From Candidatus Martarchaeota archaeon (GTDB lineage: Archaea; Micrarchaeota; Micrarchaeia; Micrarchaeales; Micrarchaeaceae): 23,501 nt of DNA. Where the stretch lies: positions 1-23,501 of the forward strand of contig JAMCZL010000043.1 of NCBI GenBank assembly GCA_023485745.1. Direction: 5' to 3'. A program made the position numbers and the translations under genes. Shown here one piece after another: positions 21,402 through 23,501 of the stretch; within the stretch, counting starts at the first letter, position 1; every line of letters starts with the position of its first letter. Below the pieces are notes generated by a model. The model was not told the origin of the DNA. It saw only the letters and a program-made list of their open reading frames with translations, and made no database searches.

Positions 21402-21560
21402 TCACTTCTTGTTCTTTATCTTCGTATGGCGCCAGTTTCTGGTGAACTGGTTGTATTCTATGCCCTTGTGCGTTCTCAGCACGGCAAGCAGCGGTATCCT
21501 TCTTGCCTTCTTTAAGTGCTTGCCTAATTTCAACTTGTCTTCGAAAGTTTTTTTTGACAT
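21402..21560 (-). CDS. rpl39e: 50S ribosomal protein eL39
   Basis: The 52-residue protein lies below common length cut-offs. It begins MSKKTFEDKLKLGKHLKKARRIP and ends IEYNQFTRNWRHTKIKNKK, matching the invariant eL39 C-terminal pattern (N.R.WR.TK). It lines the peptide exit tunnel in place of bacterial uL23 loops. It is packed between pdcd5 (9 nt upstream) and eL31 (4 nt downstream), the standard archaeal order. Confidence 0.96.
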   Translation of the reverse strand: MSKKTFEDKLKLGKHLKKARRIPLLAVLRTHKGIEYNQFTRNWRHTKIKNKK

Positions 21561-21569
21561 TAAAAACAC

Positions 21570-21866
21570 CTATTTGTGCTTAAATTCTATGTGCGTTTCC
21601 GGGCGGCGGTTTATTTTGCTGAGCAATGCGAGAAGGTTGCGCTCGGACATCTTGCCCATTATCTGGTTTGACTGCACCAGCGTCACGATCATGTTCACGA
21701 GCTGCATATAGAGCTCGTTGTTTGACACCTTTATGTTCATCAGGCGTTCATAGGCACTGGGTTCAAGTAGCTGATGCATTAGCTGCCTTATCTGGCGCTC
21801 CTGCTCCATCTCCTTGTACATTCTGTTTAATTCCTTCTTGATCTCCTTGTCTTCCTCTTCTGCCAT
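21570..21866 (-). CDS. PDCD5-family dsDNA-binding protein
   Basis: The 98-residue protein matches the PDCD5/TFAR19 family: a charged N-terminal helix (EEEDKEIKKELNRMYKEMEQERQIRQLMHQLLEPSAYERLMNIKV), then the three-helix core (LYMQLVNMIVTLVQSNQIMGKMSERNLLALLSKI) and a basic tail. Archaeal members bind DNA and co-occur with ribosomal genes; their exact role is not settled. ATG 21866 (MAEEE) is preferred to ATG 21875. It lies between eS19 and eL39, as in most archaea. Confidence 0.93.
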   Translation of the reverse strand: MAEEEDKEIKKELNRMYKEMEQERQIRQLMHQLLEPSAYERLMNIKVSNNELYMQLVNMIVTLVQSNQIMGKMSERNLLALLSKINRRPETHIEFKHK

Positions 21867-21887
21867 GATGAACATCCTGCGGTGTGG

Positions 21888-22307
21888 TTAAGCACCTTTG
21901 CTCTTTATTATTTCGTTGCTGATTTTGTCCATGAACGACTTGCCTTCTGGGGTTATCACGCGGCCGGCCTTTGTCTTCTTTATGAACTTTATGGATTCAA
22001 GCGCCTGGAACGAGTCGCGTATTATGCTGCCTCCGGCCTTGACATGGTGCTTCCTGTGCACCACAGACTCCTTTCTGTTTCCATACTTGGTGCGTAGCCT
22101 TGAGACTCCAACAGGGCCGTTGACATACACTTGGCGCAGTATCGAAGCGTTGCGCACATACCAGAAATCCTGGCTTTCCGGAGGCCTGTCCCTGCCGGCA
22201 CCGGACTTTACATAGTTTATGTACTCCGGCTTCTTTATCTTATCCTTAAGCCGTTCCGCTGCAAGTGCTATGAGTTCAGATGCTTTGACATCATATGGGT
22301 TAGCCAC
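21888..22307 (-). CDS. rps19e: 30S ribosomal protein eS19
   Basis: The 139-residue protein matches eS19: it begins NPYDVKASELIALAAERLK, continues WYVRNASILRQVYVNGPVGVSRLRTKYG and HRKHHVKAGGSIIRDSFQALE, and ends RVITPEGKSFMDKIS. It is needed for small-subunit maturation. GTG 22307 is chosen over GTG 22316 because GTGAT lies 4 nt before it, which uses the upstream GTG as part of the ribosome-binding site. It heads the minus-strand operon running to ftsY. Confidence 0.95.
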   Translation of the reverse strand: MANPYDVKASELIALAAERLKDKIKKPEYINYVKSGAGRDRPPESQDFWYVRNASILRQVYVNGPVGVSRLRTKYGNRKESVVHRKHHVKAGGSIIRDSFQALESIKFIKKTKAGRVITPEGKSFMDKISNEIIKSKGA

Positions 22308-22439
22308 GACTATCACGCTTTCATTTCAGGTATGCATGTATATTTAAACAAAATCTTTATAAAAAGCTTAGTTTAAAGTAGTAGTATAATATTCAAAAAC
22401 TATTTAACTCTTGCGCAGCTTTTCATTTTGCGAGGCCGG
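22308..22439. promoter_or_regulatory. Divergent promoters of the rps19e operon and cysS
   Basis: TTTAAATATA on the minus strand (about 22338-22347) lies 31-40 nt before the rps19e start. On the plus strand, CTATTTAACTC near 22400 is a likely TATA element for cysS; a start site about 25 nt downstream would give a cysS leader of roughly 65 nt. No RUGAUGA/CUGA box pair is seen. Confidence 0.4.
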
Positions 22440-22473
22440 ATGCAATGGATGGCAATTCCTTGCAGTATTGCAT
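22440..22473 (+). promoter_or_regulatory. Leader hairpin upstream of cysS
   Basis: A two-part stem: outer ATGCAAT (22440-22446) with ATTGCAT (22467-22473), 7 bp, extendable by a G-T pair. The inner stem is GCAA (22452-22455) with TTGC (22460-22463), loop TTCC. It ends 18 nt before the cysS ATG and overlaps a small upstream ORF. Confidence 0.4.
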
Positions 22474-22495
22474 TGCTGGGTTGATTTTATTATGA
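22445..22495 (+). CDS. Candidate 16-codon leader ORF overlapping the cysS start
   Basis: The ORF reads MDGNSLQYCIAGLILL and then TGA, which overlaps the cysS ATG as ATGA. It contains one cysteine codon (TGC 22469), and its ATG lies in the 5' arm of the leader hairpin. GGATG lies just upstream as a weak binding site. It may be a leader peptide coupling translation to cysS, or a chance ORF; nothing beyond position and layout supports it. Confidence 0.3.
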   Translation: MDGNSLQYCIAGLILL

Positions 22496-23501
22496 GATTA
22501 CGCATATATAACACGCTTTCTAGGTCTTTGGAGGAGTTTACGCCAAGGGTTGCGGGCAAGGTGGATATGTTCGTATGCGGGCAGACCCCGTACGATGACG
22601 CGCACCTGGGACACGCGCGCAACTACATAGTGTTCGATGTCGTGGTAAGGTGGCTAAGGCATCTCGGCTACGACGTCAGATATATACAGAATATAACAGA
22701 CATAGAGGATAAAATAATAAACAGGGCGAAGGAGAGGGGCATTACTGCCGAGGAGCTTGAAAGGCACTATGAAAAAAGGTTTTTGGAGGACATGGAGGCA
22801 ATCGGGGTGAAAAAGAATGTTACCCAGTATCTGAGGTCGCATGATTACATAGACACCATGGTGATGCAGATACAGATGCTGCTGGATGGAGGCTACGCCT
22901 ACAGGATAGATTCAGACATATACTATGATGTGGACAAGTTTGCTGATTATACAAAGCTGTCCGGCATGAAACTTGAACAGCTGAAAGAGCATAGGATAGA
23001 ACCAAGAGAGGGCAAAAGGAACGTGTATGATTTTGCACTTTGGAAGGGATCTAAACCTGGCGAGCCAAGCTGGAGGATTAAGCTCAAAATAGGCGGCAGG
23101 GAGGTTGAATTCGACGGCAGGCCAGGATGGCACATTGAGGATACAGCTATGACATACGCGGTTTTTGGCCCGCAGTACGATATACACGGCGGGGCAAGCG
23201 AGCTTATTTTTCCGCACCACTCAAACGAGATAGCGCAGGCGGAGGCGGCATTCGGGAAGGTGCCTTTCGTGAGGTATTGGATGCATGCAGGAGTATTGAA
23301 TGTCAACAACGTCAAAATGAGCAAGAGCTTGAAGAACTTCATAACAATAAGGGAGATTTTGGGCAAATACGATGCCGAGGCGCTCAGACTGCTTATGGTT
23401 TCTACCCACTACAGGAAAGAGATAAACTATACCGAGCGCCTGATCAAGGATGCGCAGGAGAAGCTGGATTACATGTATAACTCGATGGGCGTTCTTTATA
23501 A
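22492..23501 (+). CDS. cysS: Cysteinyl-tRNA synthetase, N-terminal 336 residues (cut by window edge)
   Basis: This class I synthetase charges tRNA-Cys. It has the HIGH-type motif HLGH at residues 38-41, VCGQTPYD with Cys29, GWHIEDTAM with Asp217, FPHHSNEIAQAE with His242 and Glu246, and KMSKS at 275-279. Aligned by spacing to the bacterial enzyme, the zinc ligands Cys, Cys, His, Glu become Cys29, Asp217, His242, Glu246; the usual HIECS motif reads HIEDT. The tRNA-binding domain begins near the right edge and is incomplete. No GGTG site precedes the ATG; instead a hairpin and small ORF lie directly upstream. It is divergent from rps19e. Confidence 0.96.
   Translation, partial: MRLRIYNTLSRSLEEFTPRVAGKVDMFVCGQTPYDDAHLGHARNYIVFDVVVRWLRHLGYDVRYIQNITDIEDKIINRAKERGITAEELERHYEKRFLEDMEAIGVKKNVTQYLRSHDYIDTMVMQIQMLLDGGYAYRIDSDIYYDVDKFADYTKLSGMKLEQLKEHRIEPREGKRNVYDFALWKGSKPGEPSWRIKLKIGGREVEFDGRPGWHIEDTAMTYAVFGPQYDIHGGASELIFPHHSNEIAQAEAAFGKVPFVRYWMHAGVLNVNNVKMSKSLKNFITIREILGKYDAEALRLLMVSTHYRKEINYTERLIKDAQEKLDYMYNSMGVLY

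Noticed and set aside
22321..22491. C/D box RNA or classical riboswitch before cysS
   Set aside because: No RUGAUGA/CUGA pair and no recognisable aptamer; only the hairpin and small ORF are supported.
1..23501. CRISPR array, insertion sequence, prophage or defence island
   Set aside because: No regularly spaced repeats, transposase, integrase or inverted-repeat pair was seen; content is housekeeping throughout.

Overview
The window is a gene-dense archaeal chromosome segment. Archaeal markers include ribosomal proteins eL18, eL20, eL31, eL39 and eS19, RNA polymerase subunits D and N, aIF6, prefoldin alpha, a PDCD5-like protein, an aCPSF2-like nuclease, an archaeal lipid prenyltransferase (UbiA family), and tRNA genes with bulge-helix-bulge (BHB) introns and no encoded CCA. 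Very short introns outside the anticodon loop, compact genes and scrambled ribosomal operons suggest a DPANN lineage, perhaps close to the ARMAN/Micrarchaeota group. That assignment is an inference from content, not a database result. Many starts are preceded by GGTG, GTGAT or GATGAT, matching the AUCACC stretch at the 3' end of archaeal 16S rRNA.

Region 1 (1-6764, minus strand) reads, in transcription order: XPF-type nuclease, then uL30 and uL15, a GT4 glycosyltransferase, a coiled-coil protein, a beta-CASP RNase, a lysine-rich small protein, tRNA-Ala, a P-loop kinase, and the start of a THUMP plus FtsJ-like methyltransferase that runs off the left edge. Region 2 (6765-11259) holds a lipid-linked oligosaccharide flippase-like protein, CTP synthase, an RNA 2',3'-cyclic phosphodiesterase-like protein and an unrecognised gene. 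Region 3 (11428-14501, plus strand) is the classical archaeal cluster rpoD, tRNA-Leu, rpl18e, rpl13, rps9, rpoN, tRNA-Pro, rps2, with rpoK and enolase absent. Region 4 (14538-18374) holds the UbiA prenyltransferase, tRNA-Arg, RNase HII, a PRC-barrel protein, a winged-helix regulator and a secretion/pilus-type ATPase. Region 5 (18452-22307, minus strand) is the conserved cluster rps19e, pdcd5, rpl39e, rpl31e, eif6, rplX, pfdA, ftsY, covering ribosome assembly, nascent-chain folding and membrane targeting. The right edge holds the first 336 codons of cysS.

The most interesting signals are in the RNA genes. tRNA-Pro(GGG) carries two tiny introns (15 and 24 nt) inside one T arm, each with its own BHB, and the two folds compete so that removal is probably ordered. 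tRNA-Arg(TCG) has an intron at the same T-loop position with the same flanks and a shared CTTTGC core, and it also carries G3-U70, the AlaRS identity pair. RNase HII has no ATG, GTG or TTG that preserves its catalytic N-terminus and appears to start at ATA. cysS is preceded by a hairpin and a 16-codon ORF with one Cys codon that ends in an ATGA overlap with the cysS start. I saw no CRISPR array, insertion sequence or defence island.
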